From NCBI GenBank assembly GCA_902789325.1, contig CADANN010000018.1, positions 1 through 58,061 on the forward strand: DNA of 58,061 nucleotides, written 5' to 3'. Position 1 is the stretch's first letter. Each line of letters opens with the position of its first letter. Made by a program: the position numbers and the translations under genes. Source of the stretch: an uncultured Spirochaetaceae bacterium (GTDB lineage Bacteria > Spirochaetota > Spirochaetia > Treponematales > Treponemataceae). Positions 7,393 to 14,212 of this stretch are shown piece by piece. The notes below the pieces were generated by a model, which made no database searches, had not been told where the DNA came from, and worked only from the letters and a program-made list of their open reading frames with translations.

Positions 7393-8385
7393 CTACTTAT
7401 TGAGTGTCAGCTTATCAATAGCATCCAGCTCATCTTTAGAGAAGTTTGTATTTTCAAGAGCCTTAATATTGTCTAGAATCTGAGCCGGTCTTGAAGCTCC
7501 AATCAAAACAGAAGTTATATCAGAATCTTTCAAAATCCAGGCAAGGGCCATTTCTGCCAGTGTCTGATTTCTTGCTGCGGCAATTTCATTAAGCTTAATC
7601 AAAACTTCGCGGTTATCTTCAACATTCTTTTCTTTGAGGAAGCGGCCATCTTTTTTAACACGACTGTCTTCCGGAATATCTTTAAGATAGCGGTCTGTCA
7701 AAAGTCCTTGAGCAAGAGGAGAGAAGCAGATGATTCCTTTTCCAAGCTTTGCTGCAGTTGATTTGAGACCGTTGTTTTCGATTGTTCTGTTGAGAATATT
7801 ATAAGAATTCTGATTGATGATAAAAGGAGTGTGCAGTTCATTTAAAATTGCAGTAGCCTTTTCGAGAGTAGGGCCGTCATAATTTGAAAGGCCGGCATAA
7901 AGGGCTTTTCCGCTTTTTACAATTTGGTCGAGGGCGCACATTGTTTCTTCGAGCGGTGTTTCCGGATCCATTCTGTGATGATAGAAAATATCAACATAAT
8001 CCAGACCTATTCGTTCCAGACTTTGATTCAAAGAAGCAATCAGATATTTTCTGCTGCCTCCGTCTCCATAAGGACCGGGCCACATATCGTAGCCTGCTTT
8101 TGTAGAAATAATCATTTCGTCACGGTAAGGCTTAAAATGTTCTTTGAGGATGCGGCCAAAATTTTTTTCTGCACTTCCTGCTTTTGGACCATAATTGTTT
8201 GCAAGATCAAAATGGGTTATACCGTTATCAAAGGCGGTAAAACACATTTCTTCCATTGTGGAATATTTATCTGTGTCGCCGAAATTGTGCCAGAGACCAA
8301 GAGAAACAGCCGGAAGTTTGAGACCTGAAGTTCCAACCTTGTTGTATTTCATTTTTTCGTAGCGTTTTTCGTTTGCAATGTACAT
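7393..8385 (-). CDS. gpr: aldo-keto reductase, YghZ / L-glyceraldehyde 3-phosphate reductase type
   Basis: A 330-residue NADPH-dependent reductase with an AKR TIM-barrel. The sequence closely follows E. coli YghZ/Gpr in its conserved blocks, for example FDLANNYGP, STKAGYDMWPGPYG and SVLIGASRPAQ. The catalytic tetrad is visible: D60, Y65, K96 and H137 (FYHHRMD). Known activities of this family include reduction of L-glyceraldehyde 3-phosphate and methylglyoxal, so a detoxifying role is plausible. The start is the ATG at 8383-8385 preceded by AAAGGAG; a longer frame upstream lacks a ribosome-binding site. A minus-strand TATAAT (8435-8440) may be its -10. It is divergent from bioY and convergent with nupQ. 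Confidence 0.9.
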   Translation of the reverse strand: MYIANEKRYEKMKYNKVGTSGLKLPAVSLGLWHNFGDTDKYSTMEEMCFTAFDNGITHFDLANNYGPKAGSAEKNFGRILKEHFKPYRDEMIISTKAGYDMWPGPYGDGGSRKYLIASLNQSLERIGLDYVDIFYHHRMDPETPLEETMCALDQIVKSGKALYAGLSNYDGPTLEKATAILNELHTPFIINQNSYNILNRTIENNGLKSTAAKLGKGIICFSPLAQGLLTDRYLKDIPEDSRVKKDGRFLKEKNVEDNREVLIKLNEIAAARNQTLAEMALAWILKDSDITSVLIGASRPAQILDNIKALENTNFSKDELDAIDKLTLNK

Positions 8386-8507
8386 AAAAACTCCTTTTAT
8401 GAGTCCCTTATGGGAATTAAAAATCTTTGCAATCATTATAACTGAAGAATGATTTTTTGTTGTAAAAATCTTTGAAATATTTAGAAGAATGGTGAAGAGA
8501 AAATAAA

Positions 8508-8538
8508 TGTAAACCTACAGTATGGTATTAGGTTTACA
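8508..8538. promoter_or_regulatory. BirA (biotin) operator
   Basis: TGTAAACC (8508-8515), 15 bp, then GGTTTACA (8531-8538): a perfect match in arms and spacing to the known BirA operator type (TTGTAAACC-N15-GGTTTACAA). The inverted repeat in fact extends to 10-bp arms. The right arm contains the -35 box of the bioY promoter, so binding should block transcription. The cognate bifunctional BirA, with a helix-turn-helix, is encoded at the end of the same locus. Confidence 0.93.
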
Positions 8539-8561
8539 ATGCTTTGTTAATCTGTTATATT
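8533..8561 (+). promoter_or_regulatory. bioYMN promoter, leaderless
   Basis: TTTACA (8533-8538), 17 bp, TATATT (8556-8561), then 7 nt to the bioY ATG with no Shine-Dalgarno. The predicted start of transcription is at or within a base or two of the start codon. Confidence 0.8.
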
Positions 8562-8568
8562 CACTCCT

Positions 8569-9174
8569 ATGAAAAATAAGAATGTATTAAAAATCTCTTT
8601 CATCGCGCTGTTTGCTGCGATTATTTGTGTTGGTGGTTTTATCAGAATTCCTCTTGGGGTAATTCCGATTGTTTTGCAGAATGTTCTCTGCATTTTGTGT
8701 GGCGTTCTTTTGGGCGGCCTGTTTGCTGGTGCTCCAACTGCTTTGTTTTTGCTGGCAGGTTTGATTGGTCTTCCTGTTTATTCGGGCGGAACTAGCGGCC
8801 TTGCAGTATGGATGGGACCAACCGGCGGATTTTTGCCAGGTTATCTTCTTGGGGCTATTATTGCCGGTTTTATTGCCGGCAAGCCTTCTGTTGAGCAGAA
8901 AAAAATCACCTGGAAAAATGCTCTTCGTGTGAGTCTTGCAATTCTGGCCGGCATGGTGATATTGTACATTCCGGGCGTAATCAGATTTTCTTTCTGGGCG
9001 ACTGCTGCCGGTAAGGTTCCTGCAGAAAAAACCGCTTTTGCTTATACAATGGCTGCCTGTGTAATTCCTTATATTCCGGGTGACCTTTTGAAAACTATTG
9101 TAGCAATTCCAGTAGCCCTCAAGCTGCGTCCGATTCTTGCACAGTATTTATATGAAAACACAGATAAAAATTAA
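8569..9174 (+). CDS. bioY: biotin transporter substrate-binding subunit BioY
   Basis: A 201-residue membrane protein, S component of an ECF biotin transporter. Typical features are the N-terminal AAIICVGGFIRIPLG, the PIVLQNVLCILCGVLLGG block, the conserved LAGLIGLPVYSGG motif with following GPTGGFLPGY, and a C-terminal YIPGDLLK. About six hydrophobic segments fit the family. It is the first gene of an operon with the ATPase (22-nt overlap) and the T component. The operon is placed under the BirA operator, so biotin uptake should be repressed when BirA is loaded with biotinyl-AMP. Confidence 0.95.
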   Translation: MKNKNVLKISFIALFAAIICVGGFIRIPLGVIPIVLQNVLCILCGVLLGGLFAGAPTALFLLAGLIGLPVYSGGTSGLAVWMGPTGGFLPGYLLGAIIAGFIAGKPSVEQKKITWKNALRVSLAILAGMVILYIPGVIRFSFWATAAGKVPAEKTAFAYTMAACVIPYIPGDLLKTIVAIPVALKLRPILAQYLYENTDKN

Positions 9175-9949
9175 TCATTTATCAAAAACCTTTAATACTC
9201 TTGCCGGTCCAAAAAAAGCTCTTGATGATGTAAGCCTCGAAATTAATGAAGGCGAGTGCGTCGTTATCGGCGGTGAAAACGGTTCCGGTAAGAGTGTACT
9301 TATGCAGATTATTGCAGGGCTGATGGAGGGGGATAAAAAAACGGTGGTTGAGTGCCCGCAAAATTCACGGTCCTTGAGCGAAGTCGAAGGGGGCGAAACC
9401 ACTGCGAAACCCTGCGTTCAGGTAAACGGCCGCGTAGGTCTTGTTTTCCAGGAAGCAGAAACTCAGATTCTTGGGGAGACTCCAGCAGAAGATATTGCCT
9501 TTGGTCCAAAGAATCTTGGCTGGAAAAAAGAAGAGGTTCAGATGGTTGTGCGCGAGGCTCTGGAACAGACAGGACTCACAGACAAGGCTGATTTTCCGGC
9601 CCGCTTTTTGTCGGGTGGTGAAAAGCGCCGTCTTGCCGTTGCCTGCATGCTTGCCATGAACCTCCCTATTATTATTCTGGATGAGCCTTATGCCAATCTG
9701 GACTTTGGCGGCGTAAAGCAAGTTAATGCACTTATCCGTCAGCTCAAGGTAGATGGTAAGACAGTAATTATTTTGAGCCATGAAATTGAAAAATGCTTAG
9801 GCCTCGCGGACCGCTTTATAGTTTTGTTCCGTGGAAAAAAAGTTTTTGATGGATTACCAGCGGAAGGCTTGAAGCAGAATCTGGAAGAGTGGAATATTAG
9901 AAATCCGCTGGTTTCATACAAGGGTGTAAAAGATTTAATATGGGAGTAA
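9152..9949 (+). CDS. bioM: ECF transporter ATPase for biotin (BioM/EcfA), with an in-frame repeat insertion
   Basis: A 265-residue ABC ATPase that powers BioY. Walker A GGENGSGKS (about 40-48), Q-loop VFQEAETQ (about 99-106), signature LSGGEKRRLAVA, Walker B IIILDEPYANLD and the switch histidine LSHEIE are all present. The start is the ATG at 9152 inside the bioY end; a TTG five codons upstream is possible. Residues about 62-89 have no counterpart in usual EcfA proteins, where only a short turn joins the A-subdomain strand to the Q-loop strand. That segment is encoded by a repeat-like sequence (9343-9402). Key motifs are intact, so the enzyme may still work. Only one ATPase is encoded, as in dedicated BioMNY systems. 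Confidence 0.88.
   Translation: MKTQIKINHLSKTFNTLAGPKKALDDVSLEINEGECVVIGGENGSGKSVLMQIIAGLMEGDKKTVVECPQNSRSLSEVEGGETTAKPCVQVNGRVGLVFQEAETQILGETPAEDIAFGPKNLGWKKEEVQMVVREALEQTGLTDKADFPARFLSGGEKRRLAVACMLAMNLPIIILDEPYANLDFGGVKQVNALIRQLKVDGKTVIILSHEIEKCLGLADRFIVLFRGKKVFDGLPAEGLKQNLEEWNIRNPLVSYKGVKDLIWE
9343..9402. repeat. repeat-like insertion inside bioM
   Basis: Outer inverted arms GTGGTT (9344-9349) and AACCAC (9397-9402) enclose CCTTGAGCGAAGTCGAAGG (9372-9390). The latter word resembles a widespread dispersed palindromic repeat (CTTCGACTTCGCTCAAG type). The length keeps the frame and it replaces a surface turn of the ATPase. That it moved in as a repeat is inference from its composition, inverted arms and absence in the protein family. 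Confidence 0.6.
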
Positions 9950-10584
9950 TACTTTCTTACAAACAAGGCACCTCGTTCTTACACCGTTGCCCGGCGTGGA
10001 TTAAGATTCTTGTGATTCCAGCCGTAAGCATTGCAGCCTTTTATTTGCCTCCTGCATTCGCACTTAGTATTCTTGCCTTACAAACGTTAGTTAGTTTTGT
10101 GTTGCGCTTTACAGTACGAGAACAACTTGCAGACTTGCGGCCAGTAATTTATTACGCAGTTCTTTTGTTTATTGCAAAACTGATTGGCTCTGCAGCAGTT
10201 GTTATTTCAGGCGGAAGTTTTTACTGGAAAGATTTTATTATTTCAGAAAAAGAAACCTGGCTTCTTTTGTTAAAACTTTTTTGCGTAATGCAAAGTGCAT
10301 CCTTAGTTTTTAAGACCTCAACTTCGCTGCAAATCCGCGAGGGACTCGAAAAAATAGAAATTGCAATAACAAGAAAAAAGAAGGCTCCTGTCGCACAAAC
10401 TCTTTCAATTTTTATCTGCTTTATTCCGCAGGTATCCAAAAACTGGCAGCAGGCAACCCGCGCCTGGAAAGCCCGCGGCGGAAAGAAATCGCTCAAAATG
10501 CTGGTCGTGCTTCTTCCTGTTTTCTTCTCCGTAGGAATGAAGCAGGCGTATAATTCAGCACGTGCGATTTCGATACGGCAGTAA
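9940..10584 (+). CDS. bioN: ECF transporter transmembrane component (BioN/EcfT)
   Basis: A 214-residue T component that couples the ATPase to BioY. There are about four to five hydrophobic segments and two C-terminal coupling helices with the diagnostic Ala-Arg-Gly type motifs: AWKARGGKK near residue 175 and NSARAISIR at the end. It overlaps the ATPase gene by 10 nt (ATGGGAGTAA) and ends 3 bp from the convergent birA stop. Operon position and the BirA operator upstream make biotin the likely substrate. Confidence 0.9.
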   Translation: MGVILSYKQGTSFLHRCPAWIKILVIPAVSIAAFYLPPAFALSILALQTLVSFVLRFTVREQLADLRPVIYYAVLLFIAKLIGSAAVVISGGSFYWKDFIISEKETWLLLLKLFCVMQSASLVFKTSTSLQIREGLEKIEIAITRKKKAPVAQTLSIFICFIPQVSKNWQQATRAWKARGGKKSLKMLVVLLPVFFSVGMKQAYNSARAISIRQ

Positions 10585-10587
10585 TTG

Positions 10588-11688
10588 TTATTTGTTCGCA
10601 ATGACGTTCGTTGATTTCAAACTTACTTCACCAGAACTCAGTGTTCTTTTACTTCCATCTTCGAGCGTTACAATCAGTCCTGCGTTATCATCAATATCAG
10701 TTGCAGTCGCTTTGTAGCTAGATTTTTCATCACCAATGAGCGGATATACTGTAAGCTCTCGACCAATCAGAAATGAGGCTTCTTTGTATTCTTTTATGAT
10801 TGCTTTGTGGGTTGCTTCACTGGAAGCATCTTCTTCAAAAATCTTAAGAACCTGACCAGCAACTTCCGCAGCAATATCTATGCGTGATATTTTTGCACTA
10901 GTTGCGTCTTCCAGCGTCCCAACTACATCAGCTAATTGTCCTTCAAAAGCACTCTTATTTTTTTTGATATTGATTCCCATTCCAACAACAGCTGCTTCTA
11001 TCATGCCGCTTTCAAAATTTGTAACACCTTCTGCAAGAACGCCGCAAACTTTTTTTCCGCCTGCGAAAATATCATTTATCCATTTGATTTTTGGTTCAAT
11101 ACTTGTGCCTTCTGTAAGTTTGCCAACTACATTTTTTATTGCACGGCAGATTGCCACCGCTGCACAGGCAGTGAGTCTTGCAGGATTTGTAATTCCACCT
11201 TTTGGTGCGTAAATCACAGAAATGTAAATGCCAGTTTTCTCCGGCGAAACAAATGTCCGTCCAAGTCTTCCGCGGCCGGCAGTCTGTTTTTCTGCAATGA
11301 AAATTGCTTTGTGATATTTCTTGCCGGCTTCTGTCAGGGCTCCACTTGAGTCACGAAGATTTCCACATTCGGCGAGGATTCGTTTTGCATATGTATTGGT
11401 AGAATCAATTTCTTTAAAGCATTCAATATGGCTTTCTGAAAAATCAGGATAGTTTGAAGCAAAGGTCTGGCGAAATAATTCATCAGAAAAAATATCATCA
11501 TCCTTAAGCTGATATCCGCCGTTAGTTGTTCCTTCAATCTGAAGTCCTTGTTCGCGAAGAGCGTTTATTGCCTTCCAGATTGCGGCTCTGCTCACACCAC
11601 ACTCGGCCGCCAAAGCTTCTCCACTCACAGTCTGGCCTGCTCCTGCCTGTGCGGCCAGTATACTCAAAACTTTTTCCTTCGTACTCAT
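10588..11688 (-). CDS. birA: bifunctional biotin-protein ligase / biotin operon repressor BirA
   Basis: A 366-residue group II BirA. An N-terminal winged helix-turn-helix (about 5-60, with VSRAAIWKAINALREQG) binds the operator. The central ligase domain has the biotinyl-AMP loop GRGRLGR (138-144) and the KWIND motif (202-206). A C-terminal SH3-like domain starts near 315. It activates biotin and transfers it to carboxylase lysines, and dimerises on TGTAAACC-N15-GGTTTACA sites when loaded. Such a site lies before bioY, which closes the circuit within 3 kb. No second copy of the site was found before birA itself. The predicted mRNA start is almost at the ATG. Confidence 0.95.
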   Translation of the reverse strand: MSTKEKVLSILAAQAGAGQTVSGEALAAECGVSRAAIWKAINALREQGLQIEGTTNGGYQLKDDDIFSDELFRQTFASNYPDFSESHIECFKEIDSTNTYAKRILAECGNLRDSSGALTEAGKKYHKAIFIAEKQTAGRGRLGRTFVSPEKTGIYISVIYAPKGGITNPARLTACAAVAICRAIKNVVGKLTEGTSIEPKIKWINDIFAGGKKVCGVLAEGVTNFESGMIEAAVVGMGINIKKNKSAFEGQLADVVGTLEDATSAKISRIDIAAEVAGQVLKIFEEDASSEATHKAIIKEYKEASFLIGRELTVYPLIGDEKSSYKATATDIDDNAGLIVTLEDGSKRTLSSGEVSLKSTNVIANK

Positions 11689-11695
11689 ATTTATA

Positions 11696-11724
11696 TTGAT
11701 ACTACAAAATCAGCTTTTCTGCAA
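11696..11724 (-). promoter_or_regulatory. candidate birA promoter, leaderless
   Basis: On the minus strand TTGCAG (11719-11724), 17 bp, TATCAA (11696-11701), then 7 nt to the ATG, with no Shine-Dalgarno. An imperfect inverted repeat, CTACAAAAT (11702-11710) with ATTTTGGTAG (11724-11733), covers the spacer and could be an operator. Confidence 0.5.
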
Positions 11725-11773
11725 TTTTGGTAGTTATAAAAAATATTAATCAGTGTTATAATCAAAATCAGTT

Positions 11774-12340
11774 ATGAAAAAAAGTTTGTTTATTAGTTTA
11801 ATCATTTTTGCAAGTTTTTTATTTTTCGGTTGTCCAGAGCCTATCGAGAATTATCCTTTTTGGGAAAAAGAGTATTTTAAGGATTTGACGCTATCAGTTA
11901 ACCTTCAGCTGGATGATGGTGAATATGATTATGCGGTCAAAAAAAATCAGCAAATCACACTAAAACTTTCTGGTAAGGTAGATCCGTCTGAATATGGAGA
12001 TTTGGCTGTTCTGCTTACAGTTTACAAAAAAACTAGTAATTATGATTATGACGCATATTCAAATTATATAGTCAGTAATTCAGAAGAGTTGAATTTAAAA
12101 AAGAATAATGATATGTGTACTTTTTTGATTCCATTGAATAAGAAATCTCTGAATGAAATAGATAAGGAAATACAGTTCAGTTTTAGTGAAGCGGGAAGAT
12201 ATAGGGTGAATGTATATGTTGATTCAGCGCCTAGAGGATATACAGAAGACGACATTGCATGTTTTGATGTGAACCACGGATATTTAGAAGACAGCTTCTT
12301 TTTTGTTGTAAAAGGGGAGATAAATAAAGATGAAGAATAA
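11774..12340 (+). CDS. small lipoprotein, paralogue A
   Basis: A 188-residue predicted lipoprotein: basic start MKKS, a hydrophobic stretch, and lipobox FFGC with the acylated cysteine at residue 20. The mature part looks like one beta-rich domain. It shares a block of about 40 residues with the next gene (VYKK, then YD.YSNY, then a C-(T/I)-F-L-I core), which marks the pair as a tandem duplication. The function is unknown. A TATAAT at 11757-11762 lies 11 nt before the ATG, with no Shine-Dalgarno. It is divergent from birA and overlaps the next gene by 11 nt. Confidence 0.75.
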   Translation: MKKSLFISLIIFASFLFFGCPEPIENYPFWEKEYFKDLTLSVNLQLDDGEYDYAVKKNQQITLKLSGKVDPSEYGDLAVLLTVYKKTSNYDYDAYSNYIVSNSEELNLKKNNDMCTFLIPLNKKSLNEIDKEIQFSFSEAGRYRVNVYVDSAPRGYTEDDIACFDVNHGYLEDSFFFVVKGEINKDEE

Positions 12341-12806
12341 AAAGTTTATTTTTTTAATTCCGCTTTTTTTGATTTTTGTATCATGTACAGATTATGCCTA
12401 TAGTTACAGATCGCGAGTTCTGGCTCTTTCATCGGATGCTAAAAGTTATGAATGCAATCAAGAAATCACTTTGAGTATAGCAGCCAGCAAAAAGAGTCTG
12501 AAAGAACAGGCTAGTGGTGCTTTTTCTGTGTATAAAAAGAATGCAGATAACGGGTATGATTTATACTCAAATTACAAAATTACTTCAAACGACGTCGAAC
12601 TAACAAAAGGTGATTCAACCTGTATTTTTTTAATTGATTTAGGAAAACTCGAAAACAAAACAAAATTCTATTTTTCAATTCCGGACGCTGGAGAGTACAA
12701 GATAACAATGTCCTTGTTCCGTTCTACTGGTTATTGGGTTTATGATGAACAGTATTATGTGGAATTTGTTGTAACTGAAACACCCGCAAATACAATTATC
12801 TTGTAG
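12330..12806 (+). CDS. small lipoprotein, paralogue B
   Basis: A 158-residue predicted lipoprotein with signal MKNKK, a hydrophobic core and lipobox FVSC (cysteine at residue 19). The body repeats the pattern of the preceding protein: SVYKK, then GYDLYSNYKITSN, then STCIFLIDL, then a late SIPDAGEYKITM strand matching SFSEAGRYRVNV in paralogue A. Translation is probably coupled to paralogue A through the 11-nt overlap, and GGGGAGAT precedes the ATG. The fold suggests a single Ig-like or jelly-roll domain, which is inference. Confidence 0.72.
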   Translation: MKNKKFIFLIPLFLIFVSCTDYAYSYRSRVLALSSDAKSYECNQEITLSIAASKKSLKEQASGAFSVYKKNADNGYDLYSNYKITSNDVELTKGDSTCIFLIDLGKLENKTKFYFSIPDAGEYKITMSLFRSTGYWVYDEQYYVEFVVTETPANTIIL

Positions 12807-12829
12807 CACCTCTTCAAATTCATTAGAAT
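12801..12829 (+). promoter_or_regulatory. candidate ychJ promoter, leaderless
   Basis: TTGTAG (12801-12806, overlapping the preceding stop codon), 17 bp, TAGAAT (12824-12829), then 7 nt to the ATG, with no Shine-Dalgarno. This is the same geometry as the bioY promoter. Confidence 0.5.
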
Positions 12830-12836
12830 AATTTTT

Positions 12837-13334
12837 ATGAGTACTAATAACGAATTATGCCCTTGTGGTTCGGGCAAAAAATATGGCGAATGCTGTGAAC
12901 CAATTATCAAAGGAACTGTAAAAGCTCCTAACGCTGAAGCTTGTATGCGCGCACGCTACACTTCTTATGTAAAACACGAAATTGACTACATCATCAACTC
13001 TTGCGAAGAAGGCGAAGGAATTGCTGAAATTGACCGCAAGGCAACTGAAGACTGGAGCCGTGAATCTCAGTGGAATGGTCTTAAGATTTTGCGCACTGAA
13101 AACGGTGAAAAGGAAGACGAACAGATTGTAGAATTTGAAGCTGATTACACTCTTCACAACATGCACGATGTTCATCACGAAATTTCTTTGTTCAAGAATA
13201 TCAATGGCGACTGGAAATATGTTGCTGGTAACGTAATTCCTACAACTGTTAAGCGCGTTGGTGCTAAGGTTGGACGTAACGATCCATGTCCTTGTGGAAG
13301 TGGAAAGAAATACAAGCAGTGCTGCGGACGCTAA
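12837..13334 (+). CDS. ychJ: YchJ-family protein with two SEC-C zinc motifs
   Basis: A 165-residue protein with a SEC-C metal-binding motif at each end: [13 protein letters not shown] (residues 8-20) and [13 protein letters not shown] (near 151-163). Between them lies the YchJ/UPF0225 NTF2-like domain ([17 protein letters not shown]...). This is the classical YchJ layout. The cellular role is not known; SEC-C motifs bind zinc and can bind ribosomes or SecB in other proteins. The rlmB-like gene follows after 4 bp and is probably cotranscribed. Confidence 0.92.
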   Translation: MSTNNELCPCGSGKKYGECCEPIIKGTVKAPNAEACMRARYTSYVKHEIDYIINSCEEGEGIAEIDRKATEDWSRESQWNGLKILRTENGEKEDEQIVEFEADYTLHNMHDVHHEISLFKNINGDWKYVAGNVIPTTVKRVGAKVGRNDPCPCGSGKKYKQCCGR

Positions 13335-13338
13335 TCGA

Positions 13339-14109
13339 ATGGTAATAACTGGTTTTCATTCAATTGAAGAAAAAATCCGCGCAGCTAAAGGTAAGGATAA
13401 TAACACCGGGCTCAAGCTTTATTTCAGTAAGCTGGGGCCACGTGTAAAAAAGATTCTTGCTGCTGCTAAAGAAGCCGGCATTACTGCTGAACAGGCTAAG
13501 GATGCTGAGCTGGATAAAATGGTCAGTGAGCTCGACGAATCTCTTCGCGACCATCGCGGTATTGTGATGGAGATTTCGGGCGAAGCTGGTTCACAGAAAA
13601 AAACTGCAAACATTGTAGATTTTGATGCCTGGGTGAAAACTCACAGTGGGGAAGGGCGCAGTACAGTTGTTATTCTGGATTGCGTAACTGACCCTCACAA
13701 TGTAGGCGCAATTTTACGTAGTTGTGATCAGTTTGGTGCCTCTCTTGTTGTAATTCCTGAACATAACAGCGCAAGTGATATTGCGGGCAATGAAGTAATT
13801 GGCCGTACAAGTGCAGGCGCAAGTGCCTGGGTTCCGGTTGCAATTGTAAATAATCTTGTTCGCGCGGCTGAACAGCTTAAGGCTGCAGGCTTCTGGGTTT
13901 ATGGAGCTGATGCCGGCGGTGAAAATTGTACTAAAGTTGATTTTGCCGAAAAATCTGTTCTGGTTATGGGAAGCGAAGGAACTGGAATCTCTCAGCTTTT
14001 GGAAAAGCAGTGCGATACAATTGTTTCTATTCCAACCTGCGGTAAAATTGACAGCTTAAATGTTTCTGTTGCGGCTGGCGTTCTTTTGTACGAACTTTGT
14101 ATGAGATAG
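13339..14109 (+). CDS. rlmB: SpoU/TrmH-family rRNA methyltransferase, RlmB type
   Basis: A 256-residue 2'-O-ribose methyltransferase. The start is the ATG at 13339 (MVITGFHSIEE), the family-typical beginning; an earlier in-frame ATG lies inside ychJ. The N-terminal part is a small RNA-binding domain. The C-terminal SPOUT domain has motif 1 DPHNVGAILRSCDQFG (about 118-133), motif 2 VMGSEGTGI and motif 3 IPTCGKIDSLNVSVAAGVLLYE, which form the knotted SAM site. RlmB modifies G2251 of 23S rRNA in E. coli; the exact target here is inferred. Confidence 0.85.
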   Translation: MVITGFHSIEEKIRAAKGKDNNTGLKLYFSKLGPRVKKILAAAKEAGITAEQAKDAELDKMVSELDESLRDHRGIVMEISGEAGSQKKTANIVDFDAWVKTHSGEGRSTVVILDCVTDPHNVGAILRSCDQFGASLVVIPEHNSASDIAGNEVIGRTSAGASAWVPVAIVNNLVRAAEQLKAAGFWVYGADAGGENCTKVDFAEKSVLVMGSEGTGISQLLEKQCDTIVSIPTCGKIDSLNVSVAAGVLLYELCMR

Positions 14110-14132
14110 ATCCTCGGGTCAAGCCCGAGGAT
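14110..14132. repeat. dispersed palindrome, copy 3 (loop TCAAG)
   Basis: A 9-bp perfect stem, ATCCTCGGG with CCCGAGGAT, surrounds loop TCAAG and is followed by GACAC. It starts right after the rlmB stop. The loop is the complement of that in copy 2, so copies 2 and 3 lie in opposite orientation. No U-run follows, so it is a weak terminator at best. Confidence 0.75.
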
Positions 14133-14154
14133 GACACTTCTAGTTAGATTTATT

Positions 14155-14183
14155 TTGACAAATCTGGTAAAAAATGTCATAAT
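14155..14183 (+). promoter_or_regulatory. promoter of the HlyIII-like gene
   Basis: TTGACA (14155-14160), 17 bp, CATAAT (14178-14183). The leader is about 23 nt and carries GAGAGGA before the ATG. Confidence 0.7.
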
Positions 14184-14212
14184 AAACTCATATCACAAAA
14201 GAGAGGAAAACT

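Noticed and set aside
7924..8328. 134-codon plus-strand frame opposite the aldo-keto reductase
   Set aside because: The opposite strand encodes a highly conserved AKR with full catalytic tetrad; the frame has no recognisable domain or ribosome-binding site.
11689..11770. Second BirA operator between birA and the lipoprotein pair
   Set aside because: No TGTAAACC or GGTTTACA arms are present; only an unrelated imperfect inverted repeat (CTACAAAAT/ATTTTGGTAG) is seen.
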